A DNA stretch of 38,374 nt from Mycolicibacterium pyrenivorans (GTDB lineage Bacteria; Actinomycetota; Actinomycetes; Mycobacteriales; Mycobacteriaceae), in the NCBI RefSeq assembly GCF_025821625.1, contig NZ_JACKSH010000134.1, positions 1 to 38,374 on the forward strand, given 5' to 3'. A model generated the notes under the pieces. That model was not told where the DNA came from and made no database searches. It worked only from the letters and a program-made list of their open reading frames with translations. Shown in pieces: positions 8,616 through 17,737 of this stretch; the stretch's first letter is position 1, and each line of letters starts with the position of its first letter. A program made the translations under genes and the position numbers.

Positions 8616-9868
8616 GTCGCTTCTCCTATTACTCGCACCTCGATTTGCTGGGCCGCGGCCTCAGCGATCCGACCGGCCAGGTATGGATCGTCGGCGCTGG
8701 CCAGGACGTGGCCGACGCGGTCCTCGTTCACCCGCAACGGGTTGACGCGCGCACCGGCCTCGACGGACACCACGGCCTCGCAGACCCCGGGTACGGCGGC
8801 GGCGATGTCGAGTCCGGTCACGCCGTCCACGACGCCGGCAGGTGCGGTGAGGTACCGGATCGCGGCACCCCCTACCGGGCCCGCCTCGATGGCGCCGACG
8901 GACTCGCCGAGGTACTGACGGATCAGCAGCTCCATGGTGGACAGCCCGAGGCTGCGGTCCATCAGCTCGGTGATCTGGTCGCCGGCAGGCCGTGGATTGA
9001 TCTCGATCAGCTTGGGTCCGGTGCCGGTGTACTTGAGCTCGACGTGCGCGATGCCGAGGTCGAAGCCGACCGCAACGGTCGCCGCCACGGCGGCCTGTTC
9101 CAGCTCATCCCGGATGACAGTCGGCAGCGCGGTCGGGAAGCTGTGTCCGAGCTCGATGAACCTGTTGCCGCCCCCGACCAGCTTGTCGGTCACCCCGAGC
9201 ACCCGAACGAATCCGGCCTCGGCCACAATCTCCACGCTGACCTCGAAGCCGACCAGGCATTCCTCGACGAGCACCTCGGGGTGCCGCGGTTGGCCGCGGC
9301 GGTTCGTCGGTTCGGACCGCACCGCCGTGAAACCCTCGATCACCTCGGGCACGGTTGTGCACCGGACGACGTGGGCCCCGCTCGTCTCGTCGGCCGGCTT
9401 CACCACGACCGGCAGCCCGATCTCCTCGGCGGCCTGCGCCGCCTGCTCGGCCGTGGTCACGGCGCGGAAAGCCGGGATCGGTACGCCGCGTTCGGCCCAG
9501 CGCCGCCGCTGGTCGGCCTTGTTGCGGGCAATACGGATGGCGTCCGGATCCGGACCGGGCAGGCCGAGCTGGCGGGCCACCTCGGCGGTCTGCACCACCT
9601 CGTACTCGGCGACCGAGAGCAACGCGTCCAGCGGTTGCGTCGCGTCGGCCTCCTTCACCGCGGCCAGCAGCGGCGCCAGCTCATGGGTCGGGCAGTGAAC
9701 GACTTCGTCCACACAGGTGCGCAGCACCTCCGTGCCGCCGGGCGTCGCGTGGTAGCGATCCAGCCCGCAGGTGAAGAAGGTGACGTGCAGGCCCAGCTTC
9801 CGCGCCGCCCGTAATACGTCGAACCCGGATCCGGAGCGGTTCGACTCCACAACCCCGATACGTTTCAT
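8612..9868 (-). CDS. ATP-grasp ligase, second copy
   Basis: A 418-residue ATP-grasp enzyme, distinct from its neighbour. Visible motifs are PVVVKPADETSGAHVV, EVLVEECLVGFEVSVEIV and the metal-binding KLIEINPRPAGDQITELM, which is a very typical ATP-grasp ending of the dipeptide-ligase/carbamoyl-phosphate-synthase type. ATG 9868 is preferred over GTG 9874 because GGA sits about 7 nt before it. It starts 16 bp after the DsbA-like gene and is translationally coupled to the next ATP-grasp gene. Two adjacent ligases suggest two successive amide-forming steps, or heteromeric use; the substrates cannot be read from sequence. Confidence 0.87.
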   Translation of the reverse strand: MKRIGVVESNRSGSGFDVLRAARKLGLHVTFFTCGLDRYHATPGGTEVLRTCVDEVVHCPTHELAPLLAAVKEADATQPLDALLSVAEYEVVQTAEVARQLGLPGPDPDAIRIARNKADQRRRWAERGVPIPAFRAVTTAEQAAQAAEEIGLPVVVKPADETSGAHVVRCTTVPEVIEGFTAVRSEPTNRRGQPRHPEVLVEECLVGFEVSVEIVAEAGFVRVLGVTDKLVGGGNRFIELGHSFPTALPTVIRDELEQAAVAATVAVGFDLGIAHVELKYTGTGPKLIEINPRPAGDQITELMDRSLGLSTMELLIRQYLGESVGAIEAGPVGGAAIRYLTAPAGVVDGVTGLDIAAAVPGVCEAVVSVEAGARVNPLRVNEDRVGHVLASADDPYLAGRIAEAAAQQIEVRVIGEAT

Positions 9869-9884
9869 GTCCACATCCGTTCTG

Positions 9885-10493
9885 TCAGTCGAAGTTCAGG
9901 TCGCCCGAACGAGCCCGCTTCAGCTCGAAGAAGTTCGGGTTGGCGGCCAGCGTCCTGGCGCTGTCGAAGATGCGGGCCGCCTCTTCGCCGCGCGGGACGG
10001 CGGTCAGCACCGGCCCGAAGAACCCGATGCCGTCGATGTGGACGGCCGGTGTGCCGAGATCCGCGCCGACCGGTTCCAGCGCCGCGGCGTGGCTCTTGCG
10101 CAGTGCCTCGTCGTGGTCGCTCCCGTTCGCCGCTTCCGCGAGCTCGGCCGGCAGGCCCACCTCGGCGAGGGCCTGACCGATCACCTCCGGGTAGTTCTTG
10201 TTACGTCCGTTGTGGATTCGGGTGCCGAGTGCGGTGTAGAGGTCACGCAGCACCTCCTCCCCGTGGTGCTGGGCGGCGGCGATGCAGACCCGTGCGGGGC
10301 CCCACGCCCGGTCGCAGAAGTCCCGGTACCACTCGGAGATCTCGCGATCCTCGTTGAGCACGGACACGCTCATCACCTGGAACCGCAGATCGATGTTGCG
10401 TCTGTGCTCCACTTCGAGGATCCACCGGGAGGCGATCCAGGCGAAGGGGCAGGCCGGGTCGAAGTAGAAGTCGACTTTGGGAATCGCGGACAT
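9885..10493 (-). CDS. DsbA-family protein, mycothiol-nitroreductase (Rv2466c) homolog
   Basis: A 202-residue thioredoxin-fold protein clearly related to Rv2466c of M. tuberculosis, a mycothiol-dependent nitroreductase. Shared stretches include [51 protein letters not shown] and FFELKR. The family active site CPWC reads CPFA here (Cys15, Ala18), so only the attacking cysteine remains. ATG 10493 has GAGGAGG at a good distance; the ATG two codons earlier is too close. It sits in an operon with nitrite-forming enzymes, so a role in handling nitro, nitroso or thiol-bound intermediates is possible. With one cysteine it could work as a mycothiol transferase or isomerase; this is inference. Confidence 0.85.
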   Translation of the reverse strand: MSAIPKVDFYFDPACPFAWIASRWILEVEHRRNIDLRFQVMSVSVLNEDREISEWYRDFCDRAWGPARVCIAAAQHHGEEVLRDLYTALGTRIHNGRNKNYPEVIGQALAEVGLPAELAEAANGSDHDEALRKSHAAALEPVGADLGTPAVHIDGIGFFGPVLTAVPRGEEAARIFDSARTLAANPNFFELKRARSGDLNFD

Positions 10494-10495
10494 GA

Positions 10496-11617
10496 TCATT
10501 CCTCCTCGAGATCGGTGTCGACGAGCCGCATCCAGCCGAATGCGTCGGGCACCAGGCCGTATTGGATGTCGAGCAATGCCTCCAGCAGCCGCGACGTGAC
10601 CGGACCCGCGGAGCCGTCCCCTACCGGCCAGTCCCGGTGCGCTGAAACCACGTGCCCGACAGGGACAATGGCGCGGGCGGTGCCACACGCGAACGCCTCG
10701 GTGATTCGTCCGTCTCGGCAACCCTGTTCCCATTCGTCGAGCGTGAGTGGCTCCTCGGCGACCCGGTAACCGAGCGATCCCGCCAACCGCAGGATCGAGT
10801 CCCGGGTGACTCCCGCAAGCAGGGTTCCACTCAACGGAGGTGTGCGGAGGCGAGGTCCTTGGGGACCCGACTCCACGAAGAACAGGTTGGAACCGCCCGC
10901 CTCCTCGATGTACCGGCGTTCCCGCGCGTCCAGCCACACGACCTGGTGGCAGTCGTTGGCGGTGGCGTGTCGCTGAGCGATGAAGGCGCCACCGTAGTTG
11001 CCGCCACACTTGGCCTCACCGGTCCCGCCGGGCGCCGCACGGATGTGCTCGGTGTCCGCCCACAATCGAATGGGCTTCGGCGTCGCCGAGGAAGCGGGCC
11101 GTGCCGGGCTGCCGATCACTGCGAACAGGTACTCCTCGGCGGGCCGGTTACCCAGGTGCGTTTCCGAGGCAACCATGAATGGCCGCAGATACAAGCTGTG
11201 TCCCCGGACGTGCGGCACCCAGGCGCCATCGGCCCGCAGCAGCGCCTCCAGCGCCGCGACGAAGTCCTGCTCGGGAAGCGTGGGCATGGCCATCCGGCGC
11301 GCCGAACTGTTGAACCGGCGGGCATGGTCTTTCGCCCGGAACAGGGCCCGTCGACCGTTCGGGCGCCAGAACGCCTTCAAACCCTCGAAAATCGTTTGGC
11401 CGTAGTGCAATGCCATGGTGGCCGGGTGCAGCGAGAACGCGGCGAGCGGTCCGACGGTGGCGTCGTGCCAGCCCTGCTCGGCCGACCACCGCACGGTCAC
11501 CATGTGATCGGAGTAGGTGTCGCCGAACCCGGGTGTGGCGAGCAGCTCCGCCCGCCGTTCGGCGGGGATCGACTGCGTACGTGCCCGGATGAACTCCAGC
11601 GCAGGGACATCATTCAT
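10496..11617 (-). CDS. Branched-chain aminotransferase (IlvE-type)
   Basis: A 373-residue fold-type IV PLP aminotransferase. The PLP lysine is Lys203 in [13 protein letters not shown], and [13 protein letters not shown] (71-83) and GTARAIVPV are typical of branched-chain aminotransferases. Its length matches mycobacterial IlvE (about 368 residues). ATG 11617 has AAGGAG 7 nt upstream and overlaps the previous stop as ATGA; its own stop lies just ahead of the DsbA-like gene. As part of operon 1 it is probably a pathway-dedicated paralog, interconverting a 2-oxo acid and an amino acid with glutamate. The specific substrate (Val/Leu/Ile or an aromatic analog) is not determinable. Confidence 0.88.
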   Translation of the reverse strand: MNDVPALEFIRARTQSIPAERRAELLATPGFGDTYSDHMVTVRWSAEQGWHDATVGPLAAFSLHPATMALHYGQTIFEGLKAFWRPNGRRALFRAKDHARRFNSSARRMAMPTLPEQDFVAALEALLRADGAWVPHVRGHSLYLRPFMVASETHLGNRPAEEYLFAVIGSPARPASSATPKPIRLWADTEHIRAAPGGTGEAKCGGNYGGAFIAQRHATANDCHQVVWLDARERRYIEEAGGSNLFFVESGPQGPRLRTPPLSGTLLAGVTRDSILRLAGSLGYRVAEEPLTLDEWEQGCRDGRITEAFACGTARAIVPVGHVVSAHRDWPVGDGSAGPVTSRLLEALLDIQYGLVPDAFGWMRLVDTDLEEE

Positions 11618-13008
11618 GCGAACTCCTTGTCGAACTTTTCGAGGCGCTCGAGTGCCCGGTCGACCAGCGGACCGGACATGCCGGTGTAGCCGGCCGGGTC
11701 GAGCAGCCCGTCCAGGTCGGGAACGGCCACCCCGGCCTCTTGCAACGCGGCGGTGAGCAGGTCGACGAGATCGGTACCGTCTCGCTCGGCCGCCGAAGTC
11801 ATCTCGGCCAGTAGGCGTTTGGCGTCTGCCTTGCCGAGCAACGGTGCCAGCACCACGTTGACGCGCTCGGAGACGATGGCGCCGCGGGTCAGTCGCAGGT
11901 TCGCCGCCATCGCCTCGGGTGAGACCCGAAGCGTTGCTGCGAGGCGAGCGGCATTGGCGGCGGCACCGGCGCCGATGCGCAGGCACTCCCGCAGCGGTTG
12001 CCACTCGGCATGCCACCCGCCCGAGGACCGTTCGTCTTCCACGGCCATGGAACCGAACAACACAAGGGCGATCGGGGGCAGCTGTCGGGCCGCGGTCGCG
12101 ACGAGGGTCGAGAACACGGGGTTGTGCTTCTGCGGCATGGCCGACGACGCCCCCCGCCCCGGCGCGTGCTCCTCGGTGACCTCCCCGATCTCGGTTCGGG
12201 TGAGCACGAGGACGTCGGCGGCCATCTTTCCGAGCGCGCCGGTGGTGATCATCAGGCTCGCGGCGACGTCGGCCAGGGGGGTGCGAACCCCATGCCAGGG
12301 CAGGGTCGGCTCGGCCAGCCCGAGGCGCTGGGCGACCAACGCCGGCAGGCGCAGCGTCACACCATCCGGATCGGGCGTGTCCAGCGCGTACTGGTGGTAG
12401 GCCCCAAGCGTTCCGGCCGCGCCGCCGATGGAGACCGGTAGCACCGCGCGGGTGCGGCGCACCCGCTCCTCGGCGTCGAGCACCAGGTGCAGCCACGTGG
12501 CCGCCTTCAGCCCGAAGGTGATCGGCACGGCGTGCTGGGTCAGGGTGCGCCCGGCCATCGGTGTGTTCCGGTGCCGAGAGGCGTGTCCGGCCAGGCTGTC
12601 GGCGCACTCCAGCAGGTCGTCTCCGATGCGGTCCAGCGTCGTCGCGCACAGCAGCGTCAGCGCTGTGTCCAAGATGTCCTGGCTGGTGCTGCCGCGGTGC
12701 ACGTACTCGGCGGCGGATGCGTCGACGGTCCGGACCGCGGCGGTGAACTGCTCGACGAACGCCACGACGGGGTTGGCCGTCTCGCGCACACCCGCGGCCA
12801 CCGCCGCGAGATCGATGTGTGCAGTCGCGGCGGCGGCACCGATGGCCGCCGCCGCGCCCGCGGGAATCACGCCCAATTCGGCCTGCGCCTCGGCCAGTGC
12901 GACTTCCGTGGCGAGCATCGCGGTCAGCACCGCGTGGTCGTCGACGAGATCGGCTGCTCCCGTCGCCGCCCACGCCGGCGCGAGAATTCCGTAGTCCGGA
13001 GTGCTCAT
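11614..13008 (-). CDS. Fumarase-superfamily lyase, CreD-like nitrosuccinate lyase candidate
   Basis: A 464-residue member of the aspartase/fumarase/adenylosuccinate lyase superfamily, closest in look to the 3-carboxymuconate cycloisomerase/adenylosuccinate lyase group. Signatures are RGSTSQDILDT (105-115), a conserved TQHAVP with His159, and the family loop GASSAMPQKHNP (286-297). It is coupled by ATGA-type overlaps to the genes on both sides. Directly upstream is a large FAD/NAD(P)-binding protein of the CreE type. That pair, in cremeomycin, fosfazinomycin and related clusters, turns aspartate into nitrosuccinate and then fumarate plus nitrous acid. The function is inferred from that pairing. 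An argininosuccinate- or adenylosuccinate-type elimination elsewhere in the pathway is the alternative. Confidence 0.8.
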   Translation of the reverse strand: MSTPDYGILAPAWAATGAADLVDDHAVLTAMLATEVALAEAQAELGVIPAGAAAAIGAAAATAHIDLAAVAAGVRETANPVVAFVEQFTAAVRTVDASAAEYVHRGSTSQDILDTALTLLCATTLDRIGDDLLECADSLAGHASRHRNTPMAGRTLTQHAVPITFGLKAATWLHLVLDAEERVRRTRAVLPVSIGGAAGTLGAYHQYALDTPDPDGVTLRLPALVAQRLGLAEPTLPWHGVRTPLADVAASLMITTGALGKMAADVLVLTRTEIGEVTEEHAPGRGASSAMPQKHNPVFSTLVATAARQLPPIALVLFGSMAVEDERSSGGWHAEWQPLRECLRIGAGAAANAARLAATLRVSPEAMAANLRLTRGAIVSERVNVVLAPLLGKADAKRLLAEMTSAAERDGTDLVDLLTAALQEAGVAVPDLDGLLDPAGYTGMSGPLVDRALERLEKFDKEFA

Positions 13009-14978
13009 GCCGTCCTCCCGGTCAAGTCGGTGCGCAGCAGCGGGTACTGCCGGCGCTCCGCCGCGGTGCGCAGGGAGGTCCTGGCGATGGCGTCCGCGTC
13101 GCCGAGGATCACCGAGTTGACGCCGGGACGGATGCCCGCCGCGGTCACCCAGTGCACCGACTCGGTAGGGACGCCGAAGGCGAAACGTCGCGGGTGTGCG
13201 CGATCCGCGGCGTCGAGCAGCCGGTACGGACGTCGAGTGACCGCGACACCGCCGGCGACCCAGTGACCACCGCCGCGGATGGGGATGCGGTACGGCCGGC
13301 ACTCGCCGCGGTCCAGCAGCGTCCGCAACAGCGGGTCGGTCGTCCGGTGCAGGTCGGTTTCCGGCAGGCGGGCCTCGATCAGCGTCGCGGCCCACACGGT
13401 GAGGTCAGGGCAGGCTCGGGAGTACGCGACGAAGCGTCCGCCCGAGCAGTCGACGCGCAGGTCCGGGCCGAGCACCTCGAGTACGCCCGCATCCATCAGG
13501 GCGGCGAACTGCTCGATGCGTTCCGCCGGCGGCCCGATCGACAGGAAGGCGTTCAACGGCATGTACCAGCGCTGCAGTTCGTCCCGGTAGGAGTCGCCGG
13601 ACAGACCACCATGGTCCACGAGCAACCGGATCTCGTTGCGCAGGTCGCGAAGCACATCCAGGGCGGCCTTGCGGGGACCGGTCACGTTCCCCTTGTCGGC
13701 CTCCCCGACTTCGAGGTCCAGATAAGACCGCAGCCAACTGCGGAACATCTCTGTCGAGCTGAGGACGTCGTCGGTGAACGGCGTCGCGATCTTCCGCCAG
13801 TCCCAGCCCTGGTCGGCATCGATATCGAACTTGGTGAGCACGTTGCGTTGGGCATCGCTCTCCTCGATGGCCAGCGGGTCACCGGAGAGCGGTACCGTCG
13901 CGGGCTCCGCCGTGGCGAACAAGGCGGTGAATTCCTCTGCGTCGCAGGTGCATCGACGTTCCCGCACAAGGGTCGCGTAGTAGACGGTGCGGACTTCCTG
14001 ATCGATCATCGGCCAGATGTCCCGACGGAAGTCCGCGGGTGACCCGGCGGCGGCGCAGACCCGCAGTCGCTCGATCACCTCGGCGGTCACATACCGCGCC
14101 TCGTGCCTGCCGAACGGCCCCTTCTGATTCCTGCCGCGGGCCTGATACGGCACCCCGCGCCGAGATCCCGCGACCAGGCGGGGTTCCCGGCCCGACGGGA
14201 GGTACCTCAGAGTGTCGTCGGCCTCGCGCACGAACGTGCCGCCACGGCCGATGGTGAACAGCGCCATGTAGTCGAAGAAGTTGAGGCCCAGACCGCGCAG
14301 GATCACCGGTTCGCCCGCGGGGACGGCGTCCAGCGGAACGTCGGCCGGGTTGCTCGGTGCGATATACCGCAGGCCGTGCAGGTCCGCGTACTGGCTCATG
14401 CCCGCCTCGGACTCGCCGAGATGATGCGGCATGTGACCGAGCGCGAGCACCACGGCCTGCAGGTCGCCGATGGTCTCCCCGGTGGCCAGGACCACCTCCT
14501 GCAAGCCCTCCGGGGTGTCACGAACGTCGACCGCGGTCGACTGGTGCGACGTGAAGCTGACAGCCGGGGGCGCTGTCCAGATGATGCGGTCCCGCGCCCA
14601 CTGCAGATAGCTTCCGTAGAACGCCCGCGACGGATAATCATCCGGCCCGAGCATGGCGGCCTCGGCGCGAACGGCCTCAGGAACGGTCGGGCTGCCGACC
14701 AACGCGATCGAGCGGGCCCACTCGTAGAGGCTCGGTCCGCTCACCACCGGCCCGGCACAGTCGACGGAGTCGTCGACGAATATGGTCACCTGGCAGGCGA
14801 CGGTGTTCATCAACAGCACCCGATCCTGCGTGCTTCGCCATACCTGGCCACCGTCGAACACATGCGGGTCGATGAGGTGGATGGTGAGTTCCTGCCCGTC
14901 CTGCAGAAGCGAATCGGCATTGGCGCAGAGGCGTTCCGCGACCGACAAGCCGCGTGGGCCGAGCCCGACGATCGCCAT
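13005..14978 (-). CDS. FAD/NAD(P)-binding N-oxygenase, CreE-like
   Basis: A protein of about 657 residues beginning straight into a Rossmann motif (AIVGLGPRGLSVAERL), followed by a second conserved block (VVLALGHMPHHLGE, then VILRGLGLNFFDYMALF). This is the NAD_binding_9/FAD-NAD(P)-binding layout of large flavoprotein N-oxygenases. CreE and FzmM, of similar size and gene context, oxidise the amine of L-aspartate stepwise to nitrosuccinate; the adjacent lyase supports that role. I chose ATG 14978, with GAGAAG 6 nt upstream and 10 bp after the DAHP synthase stop. A GTG at 15026 would add 16 residues and overlap the upstream gene. The family call is firm, the substrate is inferred. Confidence 0.78.
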   Translation of the reverse strand: MAIVGLGPRGLSVAERLCANADSLLQDGQELTIHLIDPHVFDGGQVWRSTQDRVLLMNTVACQVTIFVDDSVDCAGPVVSGPSLYEWARSIALVGSPTVPEAVRAEAAMLGPDDYPSRAFYGSYLQWARDRIIWTAPPAVSFTSHQSTAVDVRDTPEGLQEVVLATGETIGDLQAVVLALGHMPHHLGESEAGMSQYADLHGLRYIAPSNPADVPLDAVPAGEPVILRGLGLNFFDYMALFTIGRGGTFVREADDTLRYLPSGREPRLVAGSRRGVPYQARGRNQKGPFGRHEARYVTAEVIERLRVCAAAGSPADFRRDIWPMIDQEVRTVYYATLVRERRCTCDAEEFTALFATAEPATVPLSGDPLAIEESDAQRNVLTKFDIDADQGWDWRKIATPFTDDVLSSTEMFRSWLRSYLDLEVGEADKGNVTGPRKAALDVLRDLRNEIRLLVDHGGLSGDSYRDELQRWYMPLNAFLSIGPPAERIEQFAALMDAGVLEVLGPDLRVDCSGGRFVAYSRACPDLTVWAATLIEARLPETDLHRTTDPLLRTLLDRGECRPYRIPIRGGGHWVAGGVAVTRRPYRLLDAADRAHPRRFAFGVPTESVHWVTAAGIRPGVNSVILGDADAIARTSLRTAAERRQYPLLRTDLTGRTA

Positions 14979-14988
14979 CTGCAGCTTC

Positions 14989-16047
14989 TCAGCGAACACC
15001 GGGACCCCGATCTGTGGGTCCGCCACTCATGTGGCGGCCGAGGCCGGTGGCGAGCGGAGCGAGCCGGGCCATCACGTCGGCGAACTGTTGCGGCCGGAGC
15101 GCCTGGTTGCCGTCACACAACGCCTGCTCCGGCTGGACGTGGACGTCGATCAGTAGCGCGTCGGCGCCGGCCGCGACCGCTGCCAGCGACAGCGGTTCCA
15201 CCAGTTCTGGCCGGCCACCGGAATGACTGGGGTCCACCATCACCGGCAGGTGGGTGCGCTGCTTCCACAGCGCGACCGCGGTGAGGTCCAGCGTGAAGCG
15301 CGCGGACGTCTCGAATGTGCGGATACCTCTCTCGCACAACACCACCTGGTCGTTGCCCTCGAGTAGCAGGTATTCCGCCGCGGCGATGGTCTCGTCGACG
15401 GTGCAGCCGAAGCCGCGCTTGAGCACGACCGGAAGGCCGCTTTGGCCCACCGCGGTCAGCAGTGCGAAGTTCTGCATGTTCCTGGCACCGATCTGCAAAC
15501 CGTCGACCACCGCGGCCAGCCGCTTGACGTGCTCCGGGTCGATCACCTCGGTGAGAACAGGGAGGCCGGTTCGCTCCCTGGCCTCGGCCAGCAGGTCGAG
15601 GCCGTCCCACTGGAGGCCCTGGAAGGAATGCGGCGAGGTCCGCGGTTTGAAAACGCCACCGCGCAGGCCCACGGCGCCGTGGTCGGTGACGACGGCCGCG
15701 GTGGCCAACGTCTGCTCCGGCGACTCGACCGCACACGGTCCGGCGATCACCGCGACGGAACCGTCACCGATCGTGGTCGGCCCCAAGGAGACCTCGGTCC
15801 CGCCAGGGCGAAGTTCCTTGCGCCCCAACCAGACATCACTGTTCCTCGACACTTGGCGGGTGGGCGCGGGAAGCTCCGGACCCGCCTTGTCGATGAGGTC
15901 CACGTCGGCTACCGAAAGGACGAGAGTGCCGCCCAGCCGGTACATCTCGGTTGGTGTGCCTGCGGTTTCGAGGTGCCGGAGCCATCCCTCGATGCCTGCG
16001 CGGGTCACGGTCTCGTCGAATACGAGCAGAGTGTCTGTCTTGGCCAT
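14989..16047 (-). CDS. DAHP synthase, type I (beta subclass)
   Basis: A 352-residue 3-deoxy-7-phosphoheptulonate synthase that condenses phosphoenolpyruvate and erythrose 4-phosphate, the entry step to chorismate. Visible are VIAGPCAVES, RGGVFKPRTSPHSFQG, QIGARNMQNF, VVLKRGFG and MVDPSHSGGRPE, which supply the substrate and metal ligands of type I enzymes related to KDO8P synthase. An N-terminal ferredoxin-like extension of about 90 residues (TDTLLVFDETVTRAGIEGWL) is typical of the beta subclass. Mycobacteria use a type II enzyme (Rv2178c) for primary metabolism, so this copy is most likely dedicated to the island. The start is 16 bp after the AMP-ligase stop, with GGAAA upstream. Confidence 0.9.
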   Translation of the reverse strand: MAKTDTLLVFDETVTRAGIEGWLRHLETAGTPTEMYRLGGTLVLSVADVDLIDKAGPELPAPTRQVSRNSDVWLGRKELRPGGTEVSLGPTTIGDGSVAVIAGPCAVESPEQTLATAAVVTDHGAVGLRGGVFKPRTSPHSFQGLQWDGLDLLAEARERTGLPVLTEVIDPEHVKRLAAVVDGLQIGARNMQNFALLTAVGQSGLPVVLKRGFGCTVDETIAAAEYLLLEGNDQVVLCERGIRTFETSARFTLDLTAVALWKQRTHLPVMVDPSHSGGRPELVEPLSLAAVAAGADALLIDVHVQPEQALCDGNQALRPQQFADVMARLAPLATGLGRHMSGGPTDRGPGVR

Positions 16048-16063
16048 GGTGTTTCCGATCGAG

Positions 16064-17737
16064 TTAGGCGAGCGAAGCGCTCGTGGCGAGGGTCTTGCTT
16101 CCGCGGTCGCCGAGGTAGGCGACGAGGTCCGCGTACTTGTCGCGCAGGTAGCGCTTGAGCGACTTGCCTGTGACGCCGAGCGGGAAGTCACTGTCGGCGC
16201 TTGCGACCTCGACCATGGCCAGTTCCGGCTTCCCGGTGGCGCGCAACGCCTCGTTGGCCGCGGACAGCACCTTCGCCGGGTCGATGTCCTCCCCGGTCAC
16301 CACGGCGACGGGAACCTTCTCGTTTCGGTAGCCTCCGGCGACGACCGTGCAGTCCTTGACGCCGACGACCTCGTTGAGGACCAGTTCCTCCATCTGCACC
16401 GAGTAGCCGGGTCCGTCGGCGGTGTGCACCACGTCGACGGCGCGATCGACCTGGTAGAAGTAGCCGTCCTCGTCGCGGTAGGCGATGTCGCCGGTCAGCC
16501 AGTAACCGGCGAGGATGCTCCGGTAGTAGGTGTCCTGGTTGCCCCAGTACCCCACCGTCATCGACGGTGGTTTCGCGCCGAGGAACCCGTGCTCGTACGG
16601 CGCGGCGAGGGTGCCGTTCTCCCGCAGGATGGCGACATCTGCGAAGCCGACCGAGCGGCCGACGCAGCGGTCGTTGCGCTGGGTCGCCAGGGTGCGGGGC
16701 TGCATCAGGACGCCCCATCCCAACTCGGTCGTGCCGAGGCGATCGAGGAACGCAGCCGGCGGGAGGTCCGCGGAGCGGCGCGCGAGCACGTTCTTCAGGT
16801 GCCGCTCGTGCACCGCATCCCCCATGGAGACCCAGATGTTCACCGAGTCGAGGGCGCCGGCGGGAGTCTCCACCGCGGCCAGCTCGGGGTAGGCGTGGCC
16901 GAAGGCCATCACCATCGTCGGCCTGTGCTCGGGGATGGCTGCCGCCAGCTCTTCACCGGTGACATCGCGCCAGGCCAGCAGCGGCTGCCCGGTCAACACC
17001 GCGTAGGAGGTGAAAGAGATGGTGCCCTGGTGTGACTGCGGGAGCGCGGTCATGATCCGCGCGTCGGGTTGCTCCTTGTAGTCGACCGCACGGAACTTGG
17101 GTCCTTCCAGGATCGTGCGGTGGGTGTGGATGACCGGCTTGGGCAGGCCCGTCGTGCCCGACGAGTGCATCATGCCGACCGGGTCGTCGGGGCTGTGCCG
17201 GAACCGTGCCTCGTCGCTCAGCGTCGCCGATGCCGGGCTCGGCATCTCCTCGATGGTCGTGATCCACCGCAACGCGAGCTTGTCCAGGTCGGGCCCGATC
17301 CGGTCCACCCGCTCCTGGTCGGTGTACAGGCCGATCGCGCCGGTCCGCTCGCACAATGCGACCGCACTCTCGCGCGGAGACTTCCAGTTGATGAGCACGG
17401 CGATGGCGCCGATCTGGGCGATGGCCGAGTAGTGCACGAAATAGGCGATGGAGTCGGGCAGAAAGACCGCGACGCGGTCCTTCGGCCGTACTCCTTGCTC
17501 CAGGTACCACACCGACCAGCTCTGGATCAGGTGGTCGAGGTCGCGGAGACTGAACTCGGTCCGCGTCTGGCCGTCGGTGTACGGCACGGGAGTCAGAGAC
17601 GTGATGAACGGTTCATCCGGATGCGGATTGATGGCGAGCATCGAGGGAAGCAGGTTGCCGCCACCGATGCTGTTGTCCGCAGCCACCTTGGCCCGCAGTT
17701 CCGGGGTCAGGACCGTCTTGTGCGTGTGCGTGGTCAT
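16064..17737 (-). CDS. ANL-superfamily AMP-ligase (first gene of operon 1)
   Basis: A 557-residue adenylate-forming enzyme. Motifs present are the P-loop HSSGTTGLPK (191-200), WLTGDIAYRDEDGYFYQVDR (A7/A8) and PLGVTGKSLKR with the catalytic lysine (about 525). Members activate a carboxylate as acyl-AMP for CoA or amide transfer. In nitrous-acid clusters such as cremeomycin, a homologous AMP-ligase (CreM) instead uses nitrite to diazotise an arylamine. Either role fits here, where anthranilate-type genes and a nitrite cassette coexist. ATG 17737 is chosen because a leader element shared with two other units of the island ends exactly there. No Shine-Dalgarno is visible, which suggests a leaderless transcript. 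Confidence 0.85.
   Translation of the reverse strand: MTTHTHKTVLTPELRAKVAADNSIGGGNLLPSMLAINPHPDEPFITSLTPVPYTDGQTRTEFSLRDLDHLIQSWSVWYLEQGVRPKDRVAVFLPDSIAYFVHYSAIAQIGAIAVLINWKSPRESAVALCERTGAIGLYTDQERVDRIGPDLDKLALRWITTIEEMPSPASATLSDEARFRHSPDDPVGMMHSSGTTGLPKPVIHTHRTILEGPKFRAVDYKEQPDARIMTALPQSHQGTISFTSYAVLTGQPLLAWRDVTGEELAAAIPEHRPTMVMAFGHAYPELAAVETPAGALDSVNIWVSMGDAVHERHLKNVLARRSADLPPAAFLDRLGTTELGWGVLMQPRTLATQRNDRCVGRSVGFADVAILRENGTLAAPYEHGFLGAKPPSMTVGYWGNQDTYYRSILAGYWLTGDIAYRDEDGYFYQVDRAVDVVHTADGPGYSVQMEELVLNEVVGVKDCTVVAGGYRNEKVPVAVVTGEDIDPAKVLSAANEALRATGKPELAMVEVASADSDFPLGVTGKSLKRYLRDKYADLVAYLGDRGSKTLATSASLA

Noticed and set aside
13005..15026. Longer form of the CreE-like protein starting at GTG 15026.
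   Set aside because: It would add 16 residues before the Rossmann motif and overlap the DAHP synthase gene by 38 bp; ATG 14978 has a better ribosome site.
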